Shown here: piece after piece, positions 15,790 through 23,166 of the stretch
Layout: each line of letters starts with the position of its first letter
Numbering within the stretch: position 1 is the first letter of the stretch
Virus record (IMG/VR): IMGVR_UViG_3300003323_000375
Span: 1-42,526 of that record
Length of the DNA: 42,526 nt
Reading direction: 5' to 3' (one strand)
From: a virus
Position numbers and translations under genes: made by a program
The notes under the pieces: generated by a model
Seen by the model: only the letters and a program-made list of their open reading frames with translations
Database searches by the model: none
Told to the model about the DNA's origin: nothing

Positions 15790-15953
15790 TGGAAATGAGC
15801 GAGGAAGATAAAAAGCTAGGTTGGTGGACCATGTCCGGACGAGCATTCCTTGATGCTCTTTACCGCGTCCGCGACGGAGAAGACCCAGATATGGTGTACA
15901 TAGAAATGTACACAAATAGTGATATTGAAAAACCGGAGGATGCAGATGGCTGA
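15789..15953 (+). CDS. Unknown 54-aa acidic protein
   Basis: MEMSEEDKKLGWWTMSGRAF..., very acidic at its end (EKPEDADG). The ATG overlaps the preceding TAA. Its end overlaps the next gene by 8 nt, whose GGAGG lies inside this frame. The SGRAFLDALYRVRDGEDPD segment is probably one helix. No family recognised. Confidence 0.65.
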   Translation: MEMSEEDKKLGWWTMSGRAFLDALYRVRDGEDPDMVYIEMYTNSDIEKPEDADG

Positions 15954-16218
15954 ATACTTTGGCATTGACGTCCGTGAAGAGTATGAGGGCCAGGTCAAGG
16001 ATTTCCTAGAGATAACAGATCCCTATTACCACAAGGCTATTGTTATGGGAGTTCATCTACTTAGTCAGGACCAGGATGAGCCCGTCCAGGATCATTATTT
16101 TACTGCTATTTATGCGACGGTAATGGAAATGGAAAAGATAATCGATCATGTTCGTGAGCAGTATAAAGATCATAGTGTTAAAAAGGATTATTCCTGCTAT
16201 TCAGAAAAGAGTAAGTAA
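15946..16218 (+). CDS. Unknown small protein
   Basis: A 90-aa protein (MAEYFGIDVREEYEGQVKDF...). The start is the ATG at 15946 because GGAGG stands 6 nt upstream; a longer frame upstream has none. Helical, acidic, with His/Tyr-rich patches (DPYYHKA, VQDHYFTAIYA). Unknown role. Confidence 0.7.
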   Translation: MAEYFGIDVREEYEGQVKDFLEITDPYYHKAIVMGVHLLSQDQDEPVQDHYFTAIYATVMEMEKIIDHVREQYKDHSVKKDYSCYSEKSK

Positions 16219-16482
16219 ATGGGTTGGGGCAGTGCAGTTGACATCTTTGATGAAGTTGTTAAGCATACCAAGGCTATGCTAGAAGAAATCAAAAATGATT
16301 ACTCTGATCACATCTCCGTTCACGAAATGCTTGTCAAGGTTGCCGAACCACTTGCGCGTGAGCTTGAAGATGGTGATTGGGATACTCAACAAGAATCTAT
16401 TTTCTTTGAAGAACTTAAATGGGAAGTATTTCCTGAAATTGCAGCAGATATAGAAGAGGAAAAGCGACTTTACGGTGACTGA
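16219..16482 (+). CDS. Unknown acidic helical protein
   Basis: An 87-aa protein (MGWGSAVDIFDEVVKHTKAM...) that begins directly after the preceding stop. It is acidic and helical; related sequences are common in actinobacteriophages without assigned function. Its end overlaps the thyX GTG by 8 nt. Confidence 0.68.
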   Translation: MGWGSAVDIFDEVVKHTKAMLEEIKNDYSDHISVHEMLVKVAEPLARELEDGDWDTQQESIFFEELKWEVFPEIAADIEEEKRLYGD

Positions 16483-17197
16483 AGATACAAAATATGTTTT
16501 GAATAAAGGCTATGCTCGCTTAGTTGATCACATGGGCAGTGATGTGACTATTATCAACGCCGCCCGTGTTTCCTTCGATAAGGAAACAGACTTCCAGGAA
16601 GACGGAACGCTTGCAGAAAAAGATTATCGTCTCATGCGATTCCTTATTCGTAATAAGGAAATGTCGGTATTTAGACATGCTACTGTTCAATTTGAACTTT
16701 ACATGCCTTTGATGACAGCCCGCCAATTTTGGAAGTATGTTGTTGGTGCTGCTCATATTGATGATGGAGTTTGTCTTAATGAATCCAGTCGTCGCTATAT
16801 AACTGAAGTTCCAACATTTTATGTGCCAACTGAAGATGAATGGCGTACCGCACCAGAAGATAAAAAGCAGGGTTCAGGAGATGCATTCCCACCCGAAATT
16901 GGCGAAGAGGCAACAGATCAGCTAAACGAGCTTATTGCTCACAGTGAAAGGCTATATAACTATTGGGTTGATCGTGGAATGGCTCCAGAACAGGCTAGGC
17001 TTTTCCTACCGGCATATGGCATGTATGTACGCATGCGTACTACAATGTCAATGGCAGCTTTCATTCATTTCCTTGAAGAACGTCTTGGACATCGTGCTCA
17101 GTATGAAATTTGGGTCTATGCCAAGGCAATGAAAGATGTTGTAGAGCCTCATTTTCCTGATGTATTTGATGCGCTTAAGAATGAGAATGTACTCTGA
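16475..17197 (+). CDS. thyX: Flavin-dependent thymidylate synthase
   Basis: A 240-aa ThyX. It makes dTMP from dUMP using FAD, NADPH and methylene-tetrahydrofolate. Family features: SVFRHATVQFELYMPLMTAR, then the signature region ending LNESSRRYITEVPTFYVP, and GMAPEQARLFLPAYGMY with VRMRTTMSMAAFIHFLEERL near the C-terminus, as expected for the tetrameric active site. The classical RHRxxSxNExSxRY motif is changed: the segment reads RQFWKYVVGAAHIDDGVC before LNESSRRY, so the RHR is missing and the usual Ser before NE is Cys. The start is GTG at 16475. It works with nrdJ and nrdH to supply dNTPs. Confidence 0.92.
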   Translation: MTEDTKYVLNKGYARLVDHMGSDVTIINAARVSFDKETDFQEDGTLAEKDYRLMRFLIRNKEMSVFRHATVQFELYMPLMTARQFWKYVVGAAHIDDGVCLNESSRRYITEVPTFYVPTEDEWRTAPEDKKQGSGDAFPPEIGEEATDQLNELIAHSERLYNYWVDRGMAPEQARLFLPAYGMYVRMRTTMSMAAFIHFLEERLGHRAQYEIWVYAKAMKDVVEPHFPDVFDALKNENVL

Positions 17198-17391
17198 TGC
17201 TTAAAGTTTATAGAGATAAGGATCGTTGTCTCTGGATAGAGTTACGAGAAGGTTACGTTACCTATATCGGACATACATCTGAGGATGTAAAGATCACTGA
17301 AGGAAGTACCGGCTTACGGTATATTCTGGCCGCAAATGAATGGTCATTTGAAGAGGCTAATGCAACATACGACCTTTGGGAGTTGTCATGA
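17197..17391 (+). CDS. Unknown small protein after thyX
   Basis: A 64-aa protein (MLKVYRDKDRCLWIELREGY...) whose ATG overlaps the thyX TGA, so it is coupled. Predominantly beta (VTYIGHTSEDVKITE, GLRYILAANEWSFEEA). No family recognised. Confidence 0.65.
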   Translation: MLKVYRDKDRCLWIELREGYVTYIGHTSEDVKITEGSTGLRYILAANEWSFEEANATYDLWELS

Positions 17392-17594
17392 GTAATGCAG
17401 CTAAAGAAGCAGTTCTTAAAGAAATTATCAGTCTTCGTAGAAAAATTACAAGACTTGAACAGGATCGTGATATGTATCGTCGTATGACAGATAATCTAGA
17501 TGCGTCAATTGGCATTCACAATGAGGATCTTTTTGATCTACTCGCGGCATTTGAAAAACTTGGAGGTTCACCAGATGAAACAATTCCAAGTTGA
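17388..17594 (+). CDS. Unknown coiled-coil protein
   Basis: A 68-aa protein. The ATG at 17388 overlaps the previous TGA (ATGA). The first 45 residues are a strong heptad helix (EIISLRRKITRLEQDRDMYR), so it probably dimerises. Function unknown. Confidence 0.65.
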   Translation: MSNAAKEAVLKEIISLRRKITRLEQDRDMYRRMTDNLDASIGIHNEDLFDLLAAFEKLGGSPDETIPS

Positions 17595-17712
17595 TGTTTA
17601 TATCAACGGGAATTTTTACGATACGTTTTGGAAGCATGCTGTTGATCAAGACGCCGCCGAAGAAGAAGTAGGCAATGAGCTTCAAATTGAATTTGAAACT
17701 GAGGAAATTTAA
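17575..17712 (+). CDS. Unknown 45-aa acidic protein
   Basis: MKQFQVDVYINGNFYDTFWK..., starting at an ATG with TTGGAGG about 10 nt upstream inside the previous gene. Two beta strands then an acidic helix (DAAEEEVGNELQ). The small size and charge recall phage inhibitor peptides, but nothing specific is seen. Confidence 0.62.
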   Translation: MKQFQVDVYINGNFYDTFWKHAVDQDAAEEEVGNELQIEFETEEI

Positions 17713-17918
17713 TGTCTGAACTATACGAAGAAGCAGATGAGCCTACGGTAGAAAATCTGCTTAAGGTTCAGATAACACAATTGCAGCGTCTTTATGATGT
17801 AGCGCTTGCAATTCTTGATTCGCTTGATGCTGAAAAAGCGGATCAGTTGATGGAACTACACTCTGAATTTGGTATTGTTGGACCACCACCATTTATTGAA
17901 GTAGAACCAACAGAATAA
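17712..17918 (+). CDS. Unknown acidic helical protein
   Basis: A 68-aa protein (MSELYEEADEPTVENLLKVQ...), acidic, with a long central helix (TQLQRLYDVALAILDSLDAE) and a Pro-rich end (IVGPPPFIEVEPTE). GAGGAAAT precedes the start. No family recognised. Confidence 0.65.
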   Translation: MSELYEEADEPTVENLLKVQITQLQRLYDVALAILDSLDAEKADQLMELHSEFGIVGPPPFIEVEPTE

Positions 17919-17953
17919 TTAAGGGTGTATTAAAATTGATTCAGAGGTGAATC

Positions 17954-18154
17954 ATGGTATATCCGGAAGATCAATGGTTTGTTGATGCTGATGGATACCG
18001 CTGGTTTTGGGATGAAGAGCATAATGGATACACATTATATGCACATGAAGAAATGTCCTGCTATGTCGGACTCCCAAAACTATCGGTAGAAAAAACATAC
18101 GGCACACTACAACCAGTTACTCAACCAGCTTTCCTACGTAAGAAAAAGGATTAA
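17954..18154 (+). CDS. Unknown small protein, aromatic-rich
   Basis: A 66-aa protein (MVYPEDQWFVDADGYRWFWD...) with AGAGGTG before its ATG. Many W/Y/H residues in the first half; basic end (FLRKKKD). It sits immediately before the exonuclease gene. Function unknown. Confidence 0.62.
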   Translation: MVYPEDQWFVDADGYRWFWDEEHNGYTLYAHEEMSCYVGLPKLSVEKTYGTLQPVTQPAFLRKKKD

Positions 18155-18155
18155 A

Positions 18156-18695
18156 ATGAAATACTGGTACGACACCGAATTCGATGAAAACGGTGAACGC
18201 ATTATTCCAATCAGCTTTGGCGCTGTTGCCGAGGATGGTAGAGAGCTTTATGTGATCAATAAGGATTACATTAAAGCTTACAGGCAAGATAAGCCTTATC
18301 TGTGGAAGAGTAAGCACAGGGCTTTACCAAATCAGTTTGTAATCGACAACGTATTGGATAAAATTCCAGATGAAGACGTCGAAGAATACGGCCTGCCTCA
18401 CAATGAATGGGCTCGCAAGCTTTATAGCTTTTTCACCAATGATTTCACCGTTCATAATATTGAGCTTTGGGGTCATTTTGCTGCTTATGATCACATTGTT
18501 TATTGCCAATCATTTGGTAGAATGATTGATCTCCCTGCACCGATGCCCATGTACACAAATGACGACATGACAATTCGCGGTGATCAGCAAAAACCACCTC
18601 GCCCACTAGATCTTCCTGAGCACCATGCACTAGCTGATGCTAAATATCAGAAATTCCAGTGGGAAACATGGAAGGAGGGAAATGCCAAACATTAA
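18156..18695 (+). CDS. DEDDh 3'-5' exonuclease (RNase AS/Rv2179c-like)
   Basis: A 179-aa protein of the RNase T/DnaQ superfamily, closest by eye to the actinobacterial RNase AS (Rv2179c) type. It has the first acidic pair in WYDTEF (Asp6, Glu8), a middle Asp in GHFAAYDHIVYCQSFG, and the terminal His..Asp in HHALADAKYQ, i.e. a full DEDDh metal site. It would trim RNA (poly-A) or DNA from the 3' end. It could help RNA turnover or host takeover. Its end overlaps the next gene. Confidence 0.82.
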   Translation: MKYWYDTEFDENGERIIPISFGAVAEDGRELYVINKDYIKAYRQDKPYLWKSKHRALPNQFVIDNVLDKIPDEDVEEYGLPHNEWARKLYSFFTNDFTVHNIELWGHFAAYDHIVYCQSFGRMIDLPAPMPMYTNDDMTIRGDQQKPPRPLDLPEHHALADAKYQKFQWETWKEGNAKH

Positions 18696-18975
18696 ACGCG
18701 AAATTCTAGATAACCTACGAGTTATATTTCAAGCTCATGGCCTTGATAGTGTTGAAGGAACTTATGATTATCCAACTGGAGAACTAACATTTAACTTCTC
18801 TGATGGTGATGTCAAGACAAAGCCATTTACATATAAAGGTGATGGTCAAGGTTCATACAGTGAATCAGGATTCAAGGTTCTGCTTTCTGAAGTAGGCGGA
18901 CAGATTATAAAGGAATATAACACCAAGTATCTTCCAGATGCTCTGGAAGAATTTATGGCGGAGGTAACGGAATGA
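18682..18975 (+). CDS. Unknown protein coupled to the exonuclease
   Basis: A 97-aa protein. The ATG at 18682 with GGAGG upstream lies within the exonuclease end. Mostly beta in the middle (GELTFNFSDGDVKTKPFTYK), helical at the ends. No family recognised. Confidence 0.68.
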   Translation: MPNIKREILDNLRVIFQAHGLDSVEGTYDYPTGELTFNFSDGDVKTKPFTYKGDGQGSYSESGFKVLLSEVGGQIIKEYNTKYLPDALEEFMAEVTE

Positions 18976-19145
18976 AATGGAATATCCCAGAACACTGGGT
19001 CGAAATTGTAAATTTGACGATAGTAGCTATTCTATTTGTTGGAACATTTTATGGCTTCGGCATATTGTCGGTCATGGGATATTTCATTTACGTTTTAAGC
19101 TTCTATGAAGACATGCCGGAAAATGAATCCGTAGTGTTACATTGA
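18972..19145 (+). CDS. Single-pass small membrane protein
   Basis: A 57-aa protein (MKWNIPEHWVEIVNLTIVAI...) with a hydrophobic stretch over residues ~12-43 and an acidic end (FYEDMPENESVVLH). The ATG overlaps the previous stop (ATGA). Its last codons overlap the promoter of the translocase operon. Membrane role unknown. Confidence 0.68.
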   Translation: MKWNIPEHWVEIVNLTIVAILFVGTFYGFGILSVMGYFIYVLSFYEDMPENESVVLH

Positions 19146-19170
19146 CATTACCAATAGCGGTTGTTATGAT
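19142..19170 (+). promoter_or_regulatory. Promoter of the FtsK/TraB-like operon
   Basis: TTGACA (19142-19147), a 17-bp spacer and TATGAT (19165-19170), a near-perfect sigma70-type promoter; start near 19177, followed by GGAGG and the ATG at 19195. One of the best-matching promoters in the window. Confidence 0.8.
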
Positions 19171-19194
19171 GATCTGATCAGGAGGTGACAACCA

Positions 19195-19533
19195 ATGGTA
19201 AAAGATATACACCTCGATGGATCTGAGATAAAAAACAACATCGAGCTGAAAGAATATCTTGAAAAGCTCCGCTCAGTCTGCTACGAACTTTACATTGAAA
19301 CAATGTGGACAGCAGATATTTTGCAGGGAAGACTTTCAAGAATAAAGGGTGTTACTAATCGAGTAAGAGCGCGCATCGTAGCGGGTACGCTCAAGGCTGT
19401 AGGTGAAGCTTTTAAGCTTGCGGGCAAAAACTCTGCCAAGACTTGGACCGAATTTGAAAAACACTTCGGTGAAGAACTGGCTAAGGCTCCAAGCGCAAAG
19501 CGCGTGCGAAAAGATCCTTTCGAGATTAAGTAA
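19195..19533 (+). CDS. Helical partner of the DNA translocase
   Basis: A 112-aa basic, helical protein (MVKDIHLDGSEIKNNIELKE..., then RIKGVTNRVRARIVAGTLKA and a C-terminus AKRVRKDPFEIK). It is first in the operon, and its stop overlaps the translocase ATG (TAATG), so they are made together. The position and charge recall small accessory proteins next to Streptomyces tra genes, or an adaptor bringing DNA to the translocase. No sequence family was recognised. Confidence 0.7.
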   Translation: MVKDIHLDGSEIKNNIELKEYLEKLRSVCYELYIETMWTADILQGRLSRIKGVTNRVRARIVAGTLKAVGEAFKLAGKNSAKTWTEFEKHFGEELAKAPSAKRVRKDPFEIK

Positions 19534-21368
19534 TGGCCAGTAAGAAAAAGATTCTAGACCAGACCACCAACAACAATACAATGATATTGCTACAGCCATA
19601 TCTAGTTATGTTGTTGGTGTTCTTCTTTGCTGTCCTTTTTGCGATAGTAACCCATTTCTATGACTACCGAATACCAATCATAATTGGTCTTTCGGTGATG
19701 ACTTGCGGATTGGGTGTGTTCACCTGGACAGCTTCTAGATCTAGGAATGACTTTGGCAGACAACACGCTGTATTAAGTATGCTTTCTGCTGGAGGATGGC
19801 TTGTGTCAAGCCTGATATTTGGTCTTTTCACCCCGCCAATCCTCCTTATTTGGTTGATGGGTGGTTTAACATTGGGTTTGAGCTGGAATATTCGTTCAGC
19901 GATAAAGACAAACGAAAGAACTTCTCCAATTGAAAACTTCTTTGAAGAAATCAATATGCCTGGAACCAAATGGCGTGTTACAAAGAAGACTTCAGATGTT
20001 ATTGAAGGTGAAGTTTCACTTAAGCGCGGTTCTGGTACCGTGGATATGCTTCAAAAGGCTAAGGGAAAGCTTGCCAGTTTCTTCGGTGTGCCAGAAAACG
20101 GTATTCGCATTATGCCAAATACCGATAATGCATCAAAGGCAACAATGAAGATTGTCGCCAGAGATATGCTTAAAGAAAAGCGTGAGTATAAGTTCAGTTT
20201 GCCAGAAAGCGTTCTCACTGTAAATGATCCAATGGAAATTGGATGGTACGAAGATGGTAAGCCGGAAAGATTCAGTTTGCACAGTAAAGACCTAGGTGCC
20301 GCACATATGCTTGTGCAAGGTATGAATGGTTCTGGTAAGTCTGAAGCTGCAAAGGTTATCTTCGCTGAGTGTTTCAAGCGTGAAGAAATAGAAATTTGGG
20401 TGATTGACACCACCAAGGGATCACAGACTCTTGGACTATTGACTCCATATCTTGACTGGGTGATTGATGATGAACGTATTGCAGACTTGCTATTCAAGAA
20501 GTTCAAGAAAATCATCAAAGATCGTGCTGATTATTTAGGATCAAAACACTATGCAAAGTGGGAGCCGGGATGCGGCCTAACATTTGTTTATGTACACATT
20601 GAAGAGGCATCAGGTCTTATCGCTAACAACCCAGCATTTATTAAGATGATGGAAACTGCTCGTTCTGTTGGTGTTCAGATTACAGCTTCATTGCAGCGTG
20701 CTAGCTATGTTGCTATTGATACTGCCGCCCGTGCTCAGTTCTCTGCTGTTCTTTGTTTTGGTGTTCAGACAATCGAAGACGCTATGTTTGCCTTGCCGGA
20801 TGAGGTAATAGACGCTGGTGCCAATCCATCTATTTGGAAGAATCGTAAGCAAGGATATAACTATCTAGCACACCCAACAGCAGATGATGAATATTGGATT
20901 ACTCCCGCACGTACTTTCCTGATCTCAAATGAAGAGCTTATTGAGGCCGGAGAGAATAGGGTTGACCACAAACTAGACCCTGTTACAATGAAGGCCGTGG
21001 GGGATCTATATCATGCCACCTTGGATGATGATCCTGACAATGATGAGGAAGAGCTAGAAGAGATCTTCCCTGAGCAGGAGCGAGAAGAATTGGAAGAAGA
21101 ACTAAATAAGGAACTTGTATCTCAGTATGGAGATAATGTCCTTGATTTTGATGTTAAGGAGCCAATGCCACCAGAAGAGGCTAGGCAGGTTCTGGAAGAC
21201 AAATTACAGGATCTTAAGGATTCTGGCGTGCATGAATTTACCGCACCTGAACTTGGTGAGGTATTGGTAGCCACTGGACGTTCACGTGCATGGTTGCGTA
21301 AGATTCTTGAAAAGAAAGTCGCGGATAGCGAGCTAGATAAAGAAGATTTCACCTACCGATTTATGTGA
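19533..21368 (+). CDS. FtsK/SpoIIIE (TraB-like) membrane DNA translocase
   Basis: A 611-aa protein. Residues ~18-125 hold about four membrane segments in two pairs. Residues ~150-230 form a linker. The RecA-like motor has Walker A GMNGSGKSEAAK (~263-274), a Walker B-like FVYVHIEEAS (~350-359), GVQITASLQRASYVAIDTAA, then FGVQTIEDAMFALPD. A long acidic stretch (EEELEEIFPEQEREELEEEL) leads to a C-terminal winged-helix-like end (FTAPELGEVLVATGRSRAWL). This is the layout of FtsK and of TraB, the Streptomyces plasmid protein that moves double-stranded DNA between mycelia after reading 8-bp repeats. A phage could use it for DNA partition, entry, or spread between compartments. A phased repeat array lies 650 bp downstream. 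Confidence 0.88.
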   Translation: MASKKKILDQTTNNNTMILLQPYLVMLLVFFFAVLFAIVTHFYDYRIPIIIGLSVMTCGLGVFTWTASRSRNDFGRQHAVLSMLSAGGWLVSSLIFGLFTPPILLIWLMGGLTLGLSWNIRSAIKTNERTSPIENFFEEINMPGTKWRVTKKTSDVIEGEVSLKRGSGTVDMLQKAKGKLASFFGVPENGIRIMPNTDNASKATMKIVARDMLKEKREYKFSLPESVLTVNDPMEIGWYEDGKPERFSLHSKDLGAAHMLVQGMNGSGKSEAAKVIFAECFKREEIEIWVIDTTKGSQTLGLLTPYLDWVIDDERIADLLFKKFKKIIKDRADYLGSKHYAKWEPGCGLTFVYVHIEEASGLIANNPAFIKMMETARSVGVQITASLQRASYVAIDTAARAQFSAVLCFGVQTIEDAMFALPDEVIDAGANPSIWKNRKQGYNYLAHPTADDEYWITPARTFLISNEELIEAGENRVDHKLDPVTMKAVGDLYHATLDDDPDNDEEELEEIFPEQEREELEEELNKELVSQYGDNVLDFDVKEPMPPEEARQVLEDKLQDLKDSGVHEFTAPELGEVLVATGRSRAWLRKILEKKVADSELDKEDFTYRFM

Positions 21369-21374
21369 GGGTAA

Positions 21375-21587
21375 ATGTACACCGAAGAACACGAAGATTA
21401 TTTCAAGCCACATGATGAAGTTCAGTGGGTGACAAAGATCCAGCATAGCAGTGGAGCCGTAAGTTATTTAAAGCGTGATAGTAAGGAAGACTGCTTAGAG
21501 GATCTATCTGACTTTGCTCCCGGGCGAGTTAAAGTAATCGCTCGGGTAGTAAGGTATTTTGATTGGGAAGTACACGATTCGAATTGA
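21375..21587 (+). CDS. Unknown small protein
   Basis: A 70-aa protein (MYTEEHEDYFKPHDEVQWVT...), GAGG before the ATG, 6 nt after the translocase. Beta-rich, with HSSGAVSYLKRDSKEDCLED. It is probably co-transcribed with the translocase. Function unknown. Confidence 0.65.
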   Translation: MYTEEHEDYFKPHDEVQWVTKIQHSSGAVSYLKRDSKEDCLEDLSDFAPGRVKVIARVVRYFDWEVHDSN

Positions 21588-22027
21588 GTAGAGTTTCTAG
21601 AGTCATTGTGCAATTTGTTAGGGAGCGTCGTGCACAAATTGAAAAGTGGGGAAACCAATCACATCCCGATGGAACAGGCTTACTCGGAGATAAAGAGCGG
21701 GCAGAACATGCTAAAGCAACTTGTCAAGGATTGGCTGCCCACGGTAAAGTCTCCTGGCGAGATATTCTATTTGAAGAAGTTGCAGAAGCGTTCGCGGAAA
21801 AAGACGTCGATGCTTTGCGAATTGAGCTTCGACAAGTTGGAGCAGTAGCAGCGGCCTGGATTGAGGATATCGAAGAACGCATGCTTGAACTAATTGATGA
21901 CAAGGTTTCAGAATGGCATGAGCGTGAAGACATCGATATTCCGCTCCATGAATACCTAGGTATGTCTATCCATGAATACAATAATTGGGTCAGAGATGCT
22001 GTAATTCCAGACAATTATCATCTGTAA
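21584..22027 (+). CDS. MazG-like NTP pyrophosphohydrolase-type protein
   Basis: A 147-aa protein. RRAQIEKWGNQSHPDGTG then ILFEEVAEAFAEKD and ALRIELRQVGAVAAAWIEDI form the all-alpha MazG/phage-type NTP-PPase pattern, where the E-E-x-x-E and later E/D residues bind magnesium. It may hydrolyse unusual or signal nucleotides (for example (p)ppGpp or dNTPs) during infection. The start is taken as TTG at 21584, overlapping the preceding TGA; another TTG lies 21 nt upstream. The C-terminal ~45 residues are an extra acidic/aromatic tail. Its stop falls inside the first TGTAACCCC repeat. Confidence 0.78.
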   Translation: MSRVSRVIVQFVRERRAQIEKWGNQSHPDGTGLLGDKERAEHAKATCQGLAAHGKVSWRDILFEEVAEAFAEKDVDALRIELRQVGAVAAAWIEDIEERMLELIDDKVSEWHEREDIDIPLHEYLGMSIHEYNNWVRDAVIPDNYHL

Positions 22028-22173
22028 CCCCTCTTGTAACCCCTTGATACCCCTGTTACACTAGTCTGTAACAGGGGTATTTTGGCTTGTAACCTAGCCT
22101 GTAACCCCTGTTGTTACCCCTTTGTAACCCTAGAAAAAATATATGTTTTCCAGGAAAAAGAGAGGGGGTTACA
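22023..22173. repeat. Phased TGTAACCCC repeat array
   Basis: Exact TGTAACCCC at 22023, 22035 and 22100. Close variants are TGATACCCC (22045), TGTTACACT (22054), TGTAACAGG (22067), TGTAACCTA (22088), TGTTACCCC (22112) and TGTAACCCT (22123). A perfect inverted copy (GGGGTTACA) lies at 22165-22173 over the -35 box of the next gene. Neighbouring starts are mostly 9-13 bp apart, i.e. about one helical turn, as in iterons or multimeric binding arrays. Confidence 0.78.
22047..22083 (+). terminator. Terminator inside the repeat array
   Basis: ATACCCCTGTTACA (22047-22060) pairs perfectly (14 bp) with TGTAACAGGGGTAT (22067-22080), loop CTAGTC, followed by TTT. It ends the translocase/MazG operon and is itself built from two repeat units in opposite sense. 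Confidence 0.75.
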
Positions 22174-22197
22174 ATGATCTTGAAACGATGTTAGAAT
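22169..22197 (+). promoter_or_regulatory. Promoter overlapping a repeat unit
   Basis: TTACAA (22169-22174), a 17-bp spacer and TAGAAT (22192-22197). The -35 box is the end of the inverted TGTAACCCC copy, so a protein bound to the array should block or steer this promoter. It is followed ~75 nt later by the HNH gene. Confidence 0.6.
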
Positions 22198-22223
22198 CGA
22201 TGAAAGCTGTACGACTGACGCCT

Positions 22224-22241
22224 ACGCGCGTGCGCGCGCAC
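22224..22241. repeat. 18-bp alternating purine/pyrimidine repeat, copy 1
   Basis: ACGCGCGTGCGCGCGCAC, a run of alternating purine and pyrimidine able to form Z-DNA, in the 5' leader of the HNH gene. It recurs with one difference at 37407-37424, also in noncoding DNA. Confidence 0.6.
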
Positions 22242-22272
22242 GTTACGTACACATATACACGGAGGTGCGCAC

Positions 22273-22782
22273 ATGAGCGCGACATACCTAAATGGCGTGG
22301 GACAAGTATTTATGGGTAATAACGGAGACTGGAAAGCAGTCGGATATGTAGATGTAGAATTATATAAATCTGATTACTGGATTTCTGCAAATGGGTCGGT
22401 TTACCACAACGGCGTTAAATTAAAGCCAGTGGTTAATTCACACGGGTATTACTTCTATACCATCTATTTAAAGGATGGAAAGCAGAAGTCAATTCTTCCG
22501 CATATAGAAGTATGGAGAGCTTTTAAAGGCCAATATCCTATTGGTGGGATCAAGCATAAAGATGGTAATAAGCTGAACAACAATGTTGATAACTTGGTGG
22601 CATGTCATCCAGTTGAGGATTATATGAGACATCTCATTAACGGTATTAGCATCACTAAGATTGCTAAGCATTATGGAACATCTAAGAAAGATATTAGTAA
22701 ATACGTAGCCATACGGCACCCTGGCGGTGTGCGAGCTATTCGTAAATTCTATCCTCTTAATAAGAGTCTGGATATTCAATGA
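22273..22782 (+). CDS. HNH homing-type endonuclease with HTH tail
   Basis: A 169-aa protein. YKSDYWISANGSVYHNGVKL is a NUMOD4-like start. The HNH_3 core (ILPHIEVWRAFKGQYPIGGI, then KHKDGNKLNNNVDNLVACHP) is followed by a helix-turn-helix (ISITKIAKHYGTSKKDISKY). This domain order is that of free-standing phage homing endonucleases. The start has GGAGGTG 7 nt upstream. It stands just after the repeat array, which it may have invaded. There is no evidence of an intron. Confidence 0.87.
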   Translation: MSATYLNGVGQVFMGNNGDWKAVGYVDVELYKSDYWISANGSVYHNGVKLKPVVNSHGYYFYTIYLKDGKQKSILPHIEVWRAFKGQYPIGGIKHKDGNKLNNNVDNLVACHPVEDYMRHLINGISITKIAKHYGTSKKDISKYVAIRHPGGVRAIRKFYPLNKSLDIQ

Positions 22783-22994
22783 CCGAAGCAGAAGAATACA
22801 TGGAATACGTTCAGGCGGCTAAAGAAAACCTAGATGCCGCAATAGAGATTCTAGAACGCCATGGATTGGAATATAACATCGAGTTAAAAAAGCGTTTGCT
22901 GTATATTGATATGACAGCCATGCGCTACAAACTTGAACAAAAGCAGGTATCATTAAGTGGATGGCTGAAAGGGGTGTTTGGTTTTGGAAAGTGA
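22779..22994 (+). CDS. Unknown helical protein
   Basis: A 71-aa protein (MTEAEEYMEYVQAAKENLDA...), ATGA overlap with the HNH stop. Two long helices, then a hydrophobic/glycine end (LSGWLKGVFGFGK). Function unknown. Confidence 0.62.
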   Translation: MTEAEEYMEYVQAAKENLDAAIEILERHGLEYNIELKKRLLYIDMTAMRYKLEQKQVSLSGWLKGVFGFGK

Positions 22995-23166
22995 AGAAAA
23001 GCTAAAAATGGCGAAGGATAGCCTTAATAAGCTAGATGCCTTCTTGAAGTCAGATGAAGCATTAAAACTAAAGGGCCCAAATATCCAGATGCTGATTGAC
23101 CAACGTTGGATTTTGGAAATTATTGTAGAGGCATTTGAAAGGGAGGTGTCAGAAAATAATGATTGA
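22978..23166 (+). CDS. Unknown helical protein
   Basis: A 62-aa protein starting at TTG (22978; a second TTG two codons later is possible) with GAAAGGGG upstream, inside the end of the previous gene. Charged helices (EEKLKMAKDSLNKLDAFLKS). No family recognised. Confidence 0.58.
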   Translation: MVLESEEKLKMAKDSLNKLDAFLKSDEALKLKGPNIQMLIDQRWILEIIVEAFEREVSENND

